This document shows positions 36,242 through 49,262 of a stretch of DNA of 64,000 bases, piece by piece. Position numbers and translations under genes: made by a program. The notes below the pieces were generated by a model. That model searched no databases, was not told where the DNA came from, and was given only the letters and a program-made list of their open reading frames with translations. This DNA comes from Anaeramoeba flamelloides (taxonomy: Eukaryota > Metamonada > Anaeramoebidae), in the NCBI GenBank assembly GCA_027625915.1, contig JANTQA010000026.1, positions 2,728,001-2,792,000 on the forward strand, given 5' to 3'. The stretch's first letter is position 1; every line of letters begins with the position of its first letter.

Positions 36242-37864
36242 TAGTGTTATGTCGGTTTTTTAAACTTACTTATTAAAAACTTTTTGGTTTTCTTTTTAAA
36301 GAGTATTTTTGCACACATTTCACCAATAAAACTATTTCTTTCTTTATTCAAAGAAAATATTTGGTTTTTGAAATAATTTGGAAATATGTTGTTTTATTGA
36401 ACTTTTCAAAATTGAGAAAAAGAGATCAAACTTTATAAAAACAATAATAAATTTCTAAAATTCGCATTTGAAGTCAATTCAAGTTTGGCATTAGAATAAT
36501 CAAACTTTTTTACTTGATTTTCCAATTTGGAACTGATGTAAATTATTCATGTATTTTCTATTGTGGGAATTTGAATAGATAAATTGGATCAAAATTCACT
36601 TCATTTTCGTATTTTTCAGAAAAAAATTCCTAAGACTAGATCTCCTAAACTTCCCAATGTATACCAATAAAAAAAAGAGTTAAAGAAAAAAAATAAAGAT
36701 CAACAAATCCTTATCTATTCCGAAAAATATCTTCTTTTTCAAAAAGAGAAATGAAAATAAAGTGAATGTTTTTTTTTATTTATATATTCAAATACCAACA
36801 ATGGATCTTCAGTTAATTGCAAAATAAAAAGATCAAAATTTACTTTCAACTTTCCATAAAAAAAATTAATCTCAAGAATTCAAACACGTCAAAGTTCTCA
36901 ACCCCTTTAGTGAAATTAATAATATAAGTTTATTTTTAAGAATTAAAAATTTGAAAGGTTACTTAATTTTTGAAATCTTTTTTTGTCAAGCTGAATCAAA
37001 ATTTTGATCCCTTTTATTTTGAAACTAATAGTAAATTATTTTTTTAGGATTATGTTACTCGAAAAAAAACATCCAACCCTTTTAATATTTTTTTTTGATC
37101 TTTTCTGAACAACTGATTCTTTAAATTTAAAAAACAAACACTTGTAAAGAAAAATCTCTTTGAAAGTATTCTTTTACCATTGATTTCGTCTCTGAATTGT
37201 TACTTGAAGAGAGAGTAAAGAGCGTAACAAATAATTACAAAATATATTTTAAGTCAATGATAATTTTTAAAAGAAACCCTTCACACAGGGTTTTTGAATC
37301 TTAGTTTTCTTCTTTACCTTGAATTTGGTAACTTGGTTTATGAATAAAAAAAATTATATTCTTTGGAAAAATTAATTAACAATTGTCCTTCAAGCCAAAA
37401 TAAATGGTTTGAGAAATTAAAAATTTCGTGACTTCTACCTCTGACAATAATTTTTAAGATCACCTACCAAACAGGTTTTTCAAATGAATGCAATTCTTAT
37501 AATCCTAAATATCTTGAAAAAAAATAACTCCAAAAAAACAAGATCAGATATAGCAATCCTAAAGAAGAATGTTTTGAGAATTATCTGAAAAGTTCTTTAG
37601 AAGATTGGAACTAAAAGTTGGGAAAATTTATTATACAAAAAAAATTTTTGAGAATTCAAAAAAATTTTCCATTTTTCAGAACTTCTTTGAGGGTCATTCC
37701 ATTTTAAAAAAAACAACTTTTTTGTTTTAGGGACTAAAATACCCCTTTACCAATTACAAAAGTTTCTCTTCTTAACCACAATTTCTTAATTTTACCCTTC
37801 ATTTTTTTTACTTTGGCCTTTGTATTGTTTTTTTTTTTTATTTAAGATTAGTTTCATTAAATAA
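36242..37864. other. Spacer upstream of G-alpha, no gene seen
   Basis: A/T-rich with no coding frame. The 3' end is the leader and promoter of the G-alpha gene by position. Confidence 0.5.
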
Positions 37865-40800
37865 ATGGGTACCAAAGGCTCAAAAAAAAAACGTGAAAAA
37901 AAACGCAATAAAAAAATTGAAAAATCTTTGGAAGAAACACAAAAAAAACAATCAAAAGAATTAAGATTATTACTTCTTGGTAAACAATTCAAAAAAAAGA
38001 TTTTTTTCTTGTTTTTTTCCTACTTTTTCTTTGCTGAATTATTCAACTCTACAAGCTAATTCTTATCTTGTTCTTTTTTTTTTTTTTTCAAAAATTCTGT
38101 ATCTTTATTCTTCTATTTTCTCTCACAACAAAACCCTTTTTTTAATTTCTTGTAACTATACACCAAACCAAATCAAACCAAACCAAACAAAACAAAACAA
38201 AATAAAATAAAAAAAAAAAAAACACAAACAATAATAATACAAAACAAAACAAAACAAAACAAATCAAAAAAAATCAAACCAAACACTATTCCAAAAACAA
38301 TATTTCGTGACACCCACTTTCAACCCTAAAGGAACTGGTGATTCGGGGAAATCCACTTTTGTCAAACAATTCCAGATCTTGTATAAAGACGGTTTTTCAA
38401 AAAACAAAATTCAGTCATATAAGGTTGTGATTCGTTGTGTTTTAAAAAATTCACTCAAACAATTAATTGAAGCAAACAAAACATTAGAAACCGAACTCAA
38501 AAAAAAAAATGTAAAACTTGGAGAGGATTACTTAAAGAATTTTCTGCCTCGTGATTCTTCTGTTTCAAAAAAACAACTAAAAATCATTCAAACGCTATGG
38601 AGTGACCCTGCAATTAAGAACGCATGGAACTTAAGAGACAATTTCCAAATCCCTGACAATTCGGACTAGTAAATTTTTGTTCCTGTTTTTGCCTTTTGTA
38701 TTTTTTTGTTTCTTTCTTTTTTTTTTAACAAAATATTTTTTGTATTTGTCGTTAGGAATACTTCAAATGTCTTTTTATTCAAAACTATGCAATTTTGATA
38801 GGGTGTTGTCAAAAACTCTTGAATTTTCAAATTTTTTAAAAAAAAAAATATTTTTTGCGAACCCCTTTTTTCCAAGAAAAATAAAGACAATTTCTTTTGT
38901 AAACGGAAAACCAATCTGGCTGATATTTTTAACAATTCTTTGCCGAATTAAACTTGAAATTTTTTTTTTAAAAGTTAAATCTTGTAAAAAATTTTTGAAA
39001 TACAAATGAGGTTTTTTGTGAAACACAAATGTTGTGATCATAAATTTTTTAAAAATGAAAAATAAACAATTCACAAAAAACAAAAAACAAATAATTAAAA
39101 ATTTATCAGCAACAAACAAAAAACATAAAACAAAGAATCAAAAATTTATCAACAAAACAAAACAAAGATTTTCAAAAGCACACGAACTACGGATAGACAA
39201 ATGTTAATTGTCAAAAATATATTCAGAAACGAATAAAGAAAGTCAATTTTACATTTCTTTGGTTGGTTATGAAAACAGAAAGTAATTTAATTATTTCTTG
39301 AAAAAAGAAATTCAAAACCAAAAGAATAATTGTCTCGAATAATTTTTGTAAAACCCAAAAAACACAACCATTTTTTGATCTAATTACAACTTTTAAAAAC
39401 ACAAAAAAAATTAATAATGTTAGCCACAGTGGCGTAAATAACCCTGTGTTTTTTACTTTAGCCCATTACAAAAATTTAACTCCTGCAAAGATTATGAACT
39501 GAATGTAGAAATAAAAGAAACAAACCAATGTGATGAAAATAGCATATGAACAAGAAATAGGGTTCTTTAAATAAATTTCTAAAAAGAATTGTGAAGATAT
39601 GGAAAGATTAAAATGTCATTTTTTGACAAAAAAAAAATGAGTTTAAGATCATTTTTTGAATTTTTTTAAAAAATAATCATTTTATTCTCACAAATTCTGG
39701 AAATATGATGAAATTTTTGAAACAAAAGCATTTAATATTATTGAACCATTTACATTAATCAAAGATCTAACCTCTAAGGTTAATTTGAATCTGAACCAAG
39801 AATCTCTATTTGCCTTCTGTTCTTCAAATCCCCAAGTCTAAAAAAAAAAAAACACGAGTTAAATTTTGTAATGGGTCAAAGGTTGTCAACATGGTTTATT
39901 TATACAACTGTAGTTGCAAAACGTTTGAATGAGGAAATTCTTTAAAATTCAATTTCAATACCCATTATATTTGAAAGAAGTGATTTAAAAGAAATTTTGA
40001 ACAAAAAGTTTCATTAAAAACTGGAATTAATACCCAATTAAACACCCTTTTCAATTGTATTTATCAAACCACTTTTGTGAATGCCAAACCAATTATTGTG
40101 TCAAAATGTAATGGAGGAAAGCCAAAAAAAAAAAAACACCATTACAATAATTCAAACATGGTAATTAAAAAAAAAGTGTCAAAGATCACAATACAACAAA
40201 AATTGCACAAAAAGAGTGTAAACATTTTTTCATTCACAACACTTGTTTTTTGAAATTGTTTTCAAATTTTGAAAGTAATTAAAAGATCAAAATCCAATAA
40301 TTTTCAATTTAAATGCTTTTACAATTCAATCTTTTTAAAACTTGCAATTAAAAACACCTTTTTGCTTTTGGCCTTTCTAAAAAACAGTTTCAGGTTTTTG
40401 AAATTAAACAAATATTTTGAATTTGGATAACTTTAAAAAATTACAATCAAATTACAAATCTGATCTTTTTTAAAATCATTTTTTTTTTTTTACCCTTTTT
40501 CGGCTATATAAAAAGCTTTCTTCAAGTAAGAATAATTTGAAAAAATATGAAAGAATATCAGAAAACGGAATCTTGCAGGCCGATAAGCTGAAAGTCCGAT
40601 AAAGTCTTGAAAGCTACCACAATTTTTGTGTTATTCTTGTCTGGGAATTATTACAGCTATTCCATCAACTTGTGAACGATTGCACTTTAAACATGTTTAA
40701 AGGTTAACAATTTTTCCGTTTAAACCCCTTTTAAACAGTTTAAAAAAAGTTTAAAGAAGTTCAAAACAACTTTAAAAGATTTTTTAACAAGTTTACAACA

Positions 40801-43800
40801 TTTCTAAAAGTATGGGTTTACTTAAAGGAATGTAAAAATCTTCACAAGCTGAATGGAACGGGTGTATTAGCTGTTGAGAGAAAAAAATTATGAAATTAAA
40901 AAAAAACTGAACACTTTACCTTTCCATTCAATTTTGAACAATTATTAAATAAACTAGGTAAATAAAGTACCGTTTTTGAAATTAATACAAATGTATCTTT
41001 TGGGAGGCAATATCCCTGTTTTTATTAAGTGGCTAGTAAAAAAAAAAAAAAAAACGATAACCGAGCCAATTTAATAGCCAATTCAAAAATGTTTTTATAC
41101 ATCTTGAAATTGAAAAATAAAGTAAAAAATCTGATTACTACAATAACAAACTTATTTTTAAATTCCATTTTTAGAAATGAATTATTGTTTTTAAAAGTTC
41201 AAGCCATTTTTTTCATTTTTGAAAAAGTTCAATATTTAATATTATTTCTGAAATTATTTCAAAATCAAAATTATTTTCTTTTCAAAGAAGAAAGAAATTC
41301 TTATAGTCTTTGAGAAAGTGGACCAAAATACATCTTCTAAAAATAAAACCACTAAGCTTTGAAATTAATTCAGTATAAAAAATCGACTTGATTTCAAAAA
41401 AAATTACAATAATTATTTTTGAACTTGAAAAAAAAATTTTTTCTTTATTCGAAACAGATTTGGAATCAATTTTTTTCTTTTTTAGAGCAAAAAATCTGCG
41501 AAAAAGAACCAAACCATTAAGCTAAAAATGCTTTCAAAATACTTTTTTTTAAAACCTGGAAAATTTAACATAAAAATATAAAGAAATAATCTTATGAATT
41601 TGATTATTTCAAATCAATAATTAATAACACAATCTTAATTTTTTTCAGTAAATTATTAAAAACCTAAAAATTAAATGTATCAATAGACTTTATTATTATT
41701 TCTCACTTTTTTAAAAAATTTTCAAACCAATAAAACCAATTCCAATAAATAATTCATTAAAAAAAAAAAAAAAAAAAAAATATTATCAAACAACTGATTT
41801 AAATAATAACAGTCCAATGTTTATATTCTTAATATTTGAAAAAAAAATAATTAATTTTTTAAATTTCAAGATATTTAATTAAAATTTGAAAATAGAATAA
41901 ATGATCAAATTTTTTCGATCTGAAATTATTCAATATTTTGGTTTATTTTTCTTGTTATTTTTAAAATGAGATTAAAGTTTCAATGTTATTTTTTCATACA
42001 AACGATGAAGCAATTACCCAGAGTGAGATTTCATAAAAATCAAACTGTTTTTCAATTTTTTTGTAAGTTTTTCAAATCAAAAATACCAAATAAAATTAAT
42101 TTGATCAGATTTTTTTCCTGAAAATTAATTGTAAAAAATGAATTCTTTTATAAATACCAAACCATTTCTCGACAATTTATAAAGGGGGTTTGTTTATCAA
42201 GTTTAATTGAATCCTTGTGAAAATAAGTACCCTGTATTGTCTCTGGGAAAACAAAATAAAAATAAGAGTTAATAATACCCAAAATGGAGAGTTATTTACC
42301 TTGGGCATGTTATTAGTTTTGAGTAGACATTGATCGTAATACAGCCATTTCACTTGATATGTTAAGTTTTGTTTAAGGATTAATAACATTCATCAACTAT
42401 TCGATTTTGATATCCAATTCATTTCAAAAAAATGTTTTCTGAAAGAAATAAAAACAGAAAATTAGAAAAAAAATATCAAATCTTTTCTATATTTGTAATG
42501 CATATTGATTTAATATGTAGATAAACATATACCCTTATTTGTTTAATGATATTTTCTGAGTGTGAGATATTTTCATTTGTATTTTGATAAATTTTAATAA
42601 TCTTTTCTAGTGGTAGATGAATTATTACACAGAATCCTACTGATAAAGTACAAAAATGATAAAACATTTGAAAAGAATTATTTTTGTCGTTTATTTGAGA
42701 AAATAATCAATTTTCAATTAGTCTTTTGATTTCATTATTTTAAAATTTCTTTTCTGTGTAATGATTTTATTTAAAATTGCTACATCTATTTTAAAAAAAC
42801 GGAGTGCTTTTTTTTTTTTTTTTTTTTTACATTGCTAGAAATACAACTTTTTCAAAAAATAAAGTTTTAAAAAAGTGAGGAATCAAAAATTTTAAAAATC
42901 CTTTTCTTTTCACTCCAGCCTCTGCCTCAAATTCAAAGGTTAAACCTTCACTTTTTAAAATAGAAAACTCTAAAAAAATTTTAATTCTGAAAAACATTCT
43001 TCACTTTTTTAAAATAGAAAACTTGAAAAAAGTCCTAACTTTTTTAAGGGTTACCTTTCAGATTTATCAAAAAGCCTCAACACTTTTTGATTCCAATATT
43101 ATTTAAAATGTATGAGAATGATCTTCAAAATATTCTCCAATTTAGAATCAAAAAATCATATTTTATAATTTTTTAAATGAAAAATTCAGAAATAATTTTG
43201 AGATATGTAAACTCGAACACCTTGCTAAGAAAGGTAAAAATGAAAAAGAAAAATAACATAGATTTTCTAATCTAAAAAATGATCATTTCAAACATTTTCA
43301 ATAAACATATTTTACTTTCTAAAAGATCATATTGTCTATGATTTTTGATCATTGGATTAGATGAATTGTTCTATTGTCTCCCTAAATCAAATTAATTCCT
43401 ACAAAAGAGTTGTGGTTTTCTCTTATTTTTTTTTTGGTTTTAGTTCTTTTGTTTTTTTTTTCAAAAATTGAAGTTCTCATCAAAGCTTTTGTGATATAGT
43501 ATCTACTCGGTTTGACGTTCGAACAGAATCTTCAGTACCAAATACACAAAACATCTTTTTTGTTTTTGTGTGATAATTTTTTTTTTTTTTATTAATCTTG
43601 TTACTATCAAAACCTAAATGGTTTGTTATTAATATAAATTGTGACGAGGTTGTGTGGGAAAGCTTTTGTAAATATACTGTTAAAATCAAATTAAGCTTTT
43701 CAAAATTTTATCTTAGAGTTCAATGAGGAAGTTTAATTTATCATTAAAAATACCATTTCTAATTGATTTTGAAAAGATCTTTGGGTTTTTCATCTAATAA

Positions 43801-46800
43801 TATTGAGAAACATTTTGGAACGTGAAATAAGAATTTTCATTTATTAATTGGAAAATAACCGCAAAAAAAAAAAAACTTGTCAGTTGAAAGGAAAAAAAAA
43901 AGATCTTTTTCTGAAATGACAATTTTGGTGGATTCAATAAAATACCAAACCCATTACTGTGTCTTTATCCGAATTTCTCTTGGTTTAAAAATAACAAAGG
44001 ATTAATCATCAAAAATTGCCAATTTCCTACCTTTTTACCTTTTAGAACAATTTTAAAAACCCTCTTAATTGACTTCCTATAACTTTTAAAAAAAATTGAA
44101 AATTCTATACACGACGCCAGGGTTTTAAAAATTTGTTCTAAAGTGAAATTTTCTCAAAAAGCTGATTTTATCCGATCCTCTTTTTCATTTTTTAATTTCA
44201 CCAAAATCAGACAATTTTTGGAAAAAAATTTCATTTTTTCTTTCAAAGATCTAACTGGGCAAAAAAATTGTGATATTTACCGACCCCTAAATACCGATTA
44301 GAGCACACAGAACACCGATTTTCAAGTTGAAACGTAGTTTTTATCATAGCTGTGCCATTTTGTTTTTCAAAGCATGAATTATATCCTTGAAATAATTTTT
44401 ATTGAAAAAGTTCAATAACATCATAAATAGGCTGTGGGTATTGATTTTTTTTATATTCATATCAAAATTAGATAAATAACTAATCTTTGTATTTTTTATT
44501 TTTTGGATTGATATCGAAACAAAAACAAAAAATAAATAAAAAATAACTTTTAAAAAATTATTTTGATCGAAAAAAAGCCAGATAAATATAGTGATTTTTT
44601 TTAAAAAAATGATAATATGAAATCACCCACAAAATGAACAAAATTAATTATTAATCAGCTGTTTATATTTGGCAATTATTTATCAAAATTCTCGTTTTTT
44701 TGGAGTTTTGCAAATTAAACTATTCATTAAACAAGACTTTTAATACGATCTGATACTTTTACAAAATATTTTGTTTTGAAAAAAAGTAATTTCCATTTGA
44801 AAATTTTCATTTTTTTTCAAAATCAGATTCACAGTGACTGAAAAAAAGTTTCAAATTGGTTTTAATTGTAAAATAGTAGCAAATGTTCTCATTTTCAAAG
44901 ATTATTCAATCCTAAAAGTTCAATTTGAATTTATTTTCTAAGACCAATCATTATATTTTCTTAGGAAATGCTTTGTCAAAAAAGGATCAAATACTTCATA
45001 GTTTTCAGAAAAGGTTATCATAAAACATTTTAGTTTGGTTCTGAAAAGTGGTATATTGAAATTTATCAATTATTTAATTGATATTTTTGGAAAACTTTTG
45101 TATTCTTTTTATTCAATATTTTTAAAAAAATATATATTTTCTTAAAGGTTTTATTTTAAATTTAATTTTTTTTTAGTTTTCATTTTTTGTCCAAGATCCA
45201 AAGACTTTTATCTATTTGCTAAATCAAATCTTCTTAATCTTCTCGAAAGAAAATTTGTTTTTTATTTTATTTTTTTATTTTTATAATAAACAACTTATTT
45301 TTACGAAAAAACATATTTTATGAAATCTGAAAAAGCGATATTTTAAGCCTATAAAAAAACTCTTAATAAAAAATTAAATTAATTTTTAATTTCAAATCAC
45401 AGAATCCGAAATTCCAAACACAAAATGTTCTAGTTTAAAATAATTAAAAAGTTTATCATTTTAAAGACAGATTCCATCACTAATTTGGAACTAGTAAAAC
45501 ACTAAAGTGACTAAAGTTGCTTGTGAGAAATAAAAATCAAAAATGTCATAAAAATTTGAGGTAAATGTCTATATTTTCAAAAAGAAAAGAAAATATTATG
45601 TTTTCATTTTAACTTTTAGAAATAAAAATCTTTAAAGATCTTTGTTTTTTTGGTAATTTTTGAAAAAAAAAATGGTTGTCCAAATTAAGTCAACTTGTAA
45701 AAGGATGACAAAAATTTTTTGTTTTTAAAAATTATTTTTTTTTCTTAATTTGAAAAAAAATTTTTTTAAAATTTCAAGGTTTTGTACATCTTCAATCCAT
45801 TTTCAAATTTAAATGTTCTGTATTCAAGTTAATTTATGAAAGATTTCATTGGATTTTCTCTAGAAAGAAGAAATTAAATTTTCTAATAGAATTTCCATTG
45901 GCGATTTGGAACTTGGAATAGTCTTATAATTTGAGAAGAGATCAAAAAAAGGATTATAAATTTTTAAATTTTGTTATTTTATGCTTAAAGGCAGTATAAT
46001 TCTTATACATTTTAGTTTTCTCAAATCTTTTTTTTCACTGGATATCTTTTTGGAAAATTCAGTCTCCAGATTTATTATCTTTTGTTTTTATATATAGTAA
46101 CTCCAAAGATATAATATATTGGAAAGAAGATTCGATATCGAGATTCAATTTAAACTTTGTACTATTGAAATAACAATCCCTAACATGGAAAAGTAGCATA
46201 TTTTAAATTTCTTCTTAGCAAAATCAAAATCAAGATAGCTTCATTCTATTTTCCTTAATTTTTTTTTGGTTGATTTGGAACTTTACTTTTAATATCAATC
46301 CCCAAATAGTACAAAATATTTAATTTTCAAAATTTGGAAAAAAAAAAATTTTAATGATTTATTAAATTCTTGATCTTAAATTAAGAATGTACCACTTTTT
46401 CTCTTAAAAAACCTGAAATGGGTAATATCTAATTATATTATTACATCATAACAAACAAACACATATAAAAATATGTTTAGTGAAATCCATTATGTTGGCT
46501 TGGTTAGATAAAAAAAAAAAAAAAATAGAGAAAATTGGATATTAACAATAAAAAAATAGACAATTTACAATTTCTCAAGAAAAATTTAGGAATTCTCGAA
46601 AAAACTAACGATCATTTTTAATTAATTCTAGTTTTTGTTTTGATAATTTATTAAATTTTGAATCAAAACAAGAATTAAAAAAAAAAAAAAAACATCTAAT
46701 TGCAAACAAGAGGATTCAATAAATCTACTTTTAAAGAATCAATAATAATAATAATAATAATAATAAAATAAAGAAGAAAGAAAGAAAGAAAAGGCAAAGA

Positions 46801-48073
46801 AATAAATAATTTAAATATCTTTTGTATTTTTTAATTGATTTTAAAGAAAAAGATTTCTTTTGATTGGCGAAAATCTTATTATATTTTCAAATACATAACA
46901 ATATTAATTAAACACAAATAAGTTCAAATACATTTATGTATAAATAATGATAATCGGGATAATGTAATTATATTCAATATTTACAAACAATTAAAATCAT
47001 TGTTTCGAGAAAATATCATTTCAAAATAAGCTCTAACTAACAATATTTTAAAATATATTTACAATTTATTTTCATAATTTCTTTTAATTATATAAAAAGC
47101 TTTTTAGATAATGTGGAAAGAATTTTTGATGCTACCTACTCTCCAAGTAATATTGATATTCTAAATTGTAGAATTCCAACAACGGGTATTCAAGAAATCC
47201 GCTTTAAAGTGGGAGAAAGAATTTGGGTGTAAGAATTTCATTTTTTTTTTTATTTTTTCTTTGTAGTTATATTTTTTTAATGGAAATGAACTTTTCAAAT
47301 AATAATCATTTCTCATAATAATATTTTATTTATTATTATGAATTTTATTTTTTTTTTTTATTTTCTTGTAATTTATCTTATGATCCTTTTATTATACTAA
47401 CACATTAAAATTTTAATAAAAAAACAAAAGAGTGGTTGATGTAGGTGGACAAAGAAACGAACGAAGGAAGTGGATTCATCATTTCGAAGGGGTTGATTCC
47501 TTAATATTTGTTATAGGTATTAATGAATTTGCAAAAAAATTATATGAAGATAACACTGTTAATAGAATGCACGAAACATTAATGGTCTGGGAATCAACAC
47601 TATCAAATCAATATTTTAAAAAAACACCAATAATTTTAATGTTTAATAAAGTTGATCTTTTCAAAGAATCATTGACCCGATCTAATTTATCGGATTGTTT
47701 CCCAGAATTTAATGGTGAAAATAATATTGAAGAGGCTTCAAAATATATTAAAAAACAATTTCTTAAAAAAAAAAATATTAAAAAACGTAAAATTTATCAC
47801 CATTTTACATGTGGTACAGATACTCAAATGGTAAATTATTATTAATTTTTTTTTTTTTTTTTTTTATTTTTTTTTTCCTTTATTTTGGCTTTATTATGTT
47901 TAAATATTTTATTAATTCAATTTTTATTTTTTTTTTTTTTTTTTTTATCAATTAATTTATTTTTATAATAAACTAAATAAACAAAAATATTAAAAAAATT
48001 ATAGATTGAAAATATATTTGTTGATGTAATGAAAACAATAATTGAAAATCATATAAAAGATTATTTTGTATAA
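37865..48073 (+). CDS. Heterotrimeric G-protein alpha subunit, five exons
   Basis: GTP-binding alpha subunit that relays receptor signals at the plasma membrane. Exons: 37865-37979, 38332-38668, 47100-47228, 47431-47830, 48005-48073, giving 349 residues, the family's usual length. Every junction is in frame. MGTKGSKKKR has Gly2 for myristoylation but no Cys3. Visible boxes are the P-loop LLLLGTGDSGKST (Lys45), switch I CRIPTTGI (Arg175, Thr178), switch II DVGGQRNERRKW (Gln201), FNKVDLF (NKxD) and TCGTDT (canonical TCA changed to TCG). The last exon ends IENHIKDYFV. Spacing from Thr178 to Asp197 equals that in mammalian Gi. The intron between exons 2 and 3 is 8431 bp, and its removal recreates DNSDYFLDNVERIF. 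The P-loop is GTGDSGKST rather than GAGESGKST. The C-terminus lacks the pertussis-toxin Cys. Confidence 0.93.
40555..40800. repeat. Less A/T-rich patch with a TTTAAA/GTTTAAAC motif cluster
   Basis: The first half carries two CCGATAA units (GGCCGATAAGC and GTCCGATAAAG), reminiscent of pogo/Tc1 family termini but unpaired. The second half has at least six TTTAAA cores, several as palindromic or near-palindromic GTTTAAAC, within about 100 bp. No gene is seen. Its role is unknown and it may be a decayed repeat. Confidence 0.35.
41069..42200 (+). mobile_element. 1.1-kb dispersed element, copy 1, inside the G-alpha intron
   Basis: Collinear with 54137-55258, about 75-80% identical by eye. Anchors are TTGAAATTGAAAAATAAAGT, AAAATCTGATTACTACAA, ATTATTTCAAAATC, TTACAATAATTATTTT, AAAACCTGGAAAATT, CAATAATTAATAACACAATC and CAGAGTGAGATTTC. 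The right end (AAAGGGGGTTTGTTTA) resembles the terminus of the 0.5-kb family. Length would suit a decayed Tc1/mariner transposon, but I find no transposase motif in any frame. Confidence 0.6.
46739..46792. repeat. (AAT)n and (GAAA)n microsatellite
   Basis: About nine AAT units followed, after a short gap, by GAAAGAAAGAAAGAAA, within the large G-alpha intron. Confidence 0.85.
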
Positions 48074-48744
48074 TATATTCTTGAAATAATTATTTCCTAA
48101 ACAAATATAATTTTTCAATAATTATTTATAATTAAAAAAAAATATAAATACATCAAAAAAAAAAAAAAAATTGTTCAGTACTGAAAAAATAATAAATTTC
48201 TAAAAAAAAAATAAATTTCCAAAATTTTATTCTTTTTTTTTATTTTTATTGAAGAAATATATATATATATATATATATAATTTTTATCTGTAAAAGTTGT
48301 TTTATACAAAAGTGTGGCAAATATTCATTTAATCCACTCATAAAAATAGATTTATTGAAGTTTGTAATCTATCATATAGATATTTTTTGAAAACTTTTTT
48401 GTCACAATTTTTTAAAATTACCAATCGCCCAATTTAAATAATTTTTTAATAATATACATATTAAATTGAAGTGCTTATTTTGGTTTTAGAATTATTCGGC
48501 TTGCTTTCTTTTTTACAATTAAGAATAGAAAGAATTGGAATTTGTCGCAATTATTTTGAAAATTTAAAGAGTAATTTGTTGTTTAACGAAATCAATGTTT
48601 TTTTTTTCTTCATAATATATCAATTTTTCACAATTGGTGTTTGTTTACTTTATTAATTTAGATTAAATAAACTAAAATCCAAAGAATTGGACACAACTTA
48701 AACAACTGAAAGAATAGCAATACTACTCTTTACATTCAATTTGG
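48074..48744. other. Spacer after G-alpha, with a short tandem repeat
   Basis: A/T-rich 3' flank with an (AT)n run near 48258-48280. From about 48690 a roughly 54-bp unit begins (AATTGGACACAACTTAAACA; second copy AATTTGGACACAGTTTATAC at about 48739). Its second copy runs into the dispersed element at 48745. Confidence 0.45.
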
Positions 48745-49262
48745 ACACAGTTTATACAGTTGAAAGAACATCATTACTGTACTTTAAATTCGAATTGGAA
48801 AGAATTTTAATTTTACAAACTATTTCATTTTGTGTTTTTTTTTGTTTTATTCTCATTTCCTTTTTTCCAGTTTTGTAATCTGTTTCCTTATATCTGGAAT
48901 TTGTATTCGATAGTTGATAGAAAGTTAGTGTTGAGTTTGTTCAATTGAAAAATCAGTATACAATTGGTTGATGGTATCTTATCATTTGATCGATCAACGT
49001 TGTTGGTGAAATTTCAACAAATTTACTAATATATATTTTTTTGTTTGGTTTGTTTCATTATTTTGGACACACCTGTTTTTATTTATTAGTTTAATATTTT
49101 TTTCTTTTATTTAGATTAAAATGATTAATTATTAAAATATTAATACCCTGTACCTTAAATGTGGTTTTATATTAACTTTGGAAAAATATAATAAATTGGG
49201 TTTTTTTTTTTTGCTTATATCTGATTTTGGGTGGTCCAAATTATTGGAATGGAGTTTATTTA
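48745..49262 (+). mobile_element. 0.5-kb dispersed element, copy B
   Basis: Inverted relative of 34239-34755. Shared landmarks are GTTGAAAGAACATCATTACT, ACTATTTCATTTT, GTTAGTGTTGAGTTTGTTCA, TTTGATCGATCAACGTTGTT, TTTGGACACACCTG and the terminal GGAATGGAGTTTATTT. Partial relatives are at 58300-58630 and 62268-62445. Confidence 0.6.

Larger units (their letters stand above)
38669..47099 (+). other. Giant intron of the G-alpha gene (8431 bp)
   Basis: Starts GTAAAT and ends ATAAAAAG, both fixed by the protein match on each side. Every other intron accepted here is 98-352 bp, except the 1.86-kb PARP intron. The interior is A/T-rich spacer with repeats: a 1.1-kb dispersed element (41069-42200), a cluster of TTTAAA-type motifs (40685-40800), a two-copy tandem repeat near 42945-43040, and an (AAT)n/(GAAA)n microsatellite near 46740-46790. 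No nested gene is recognised; the open frames lack ATG starts or protein-like composition. Confidence 0.75.

Noticed and set aside
41029-41512. Two overlapping frames, one per strand, as genes
   Set aside because: Both lie in the 1.1-kb dispersed repeat, start at non-ATG codons and are not kept open in the sister copy at 54137-55258.
44112-44126. CGCCAGGGTTTT resembles part of a cloning-vector sequencing-primer site
   Set aside because: Only 12 bases match, both flanks are ordinary A/T-rich genome and no other vector sequence is present, so a chance match is the simplest reading.
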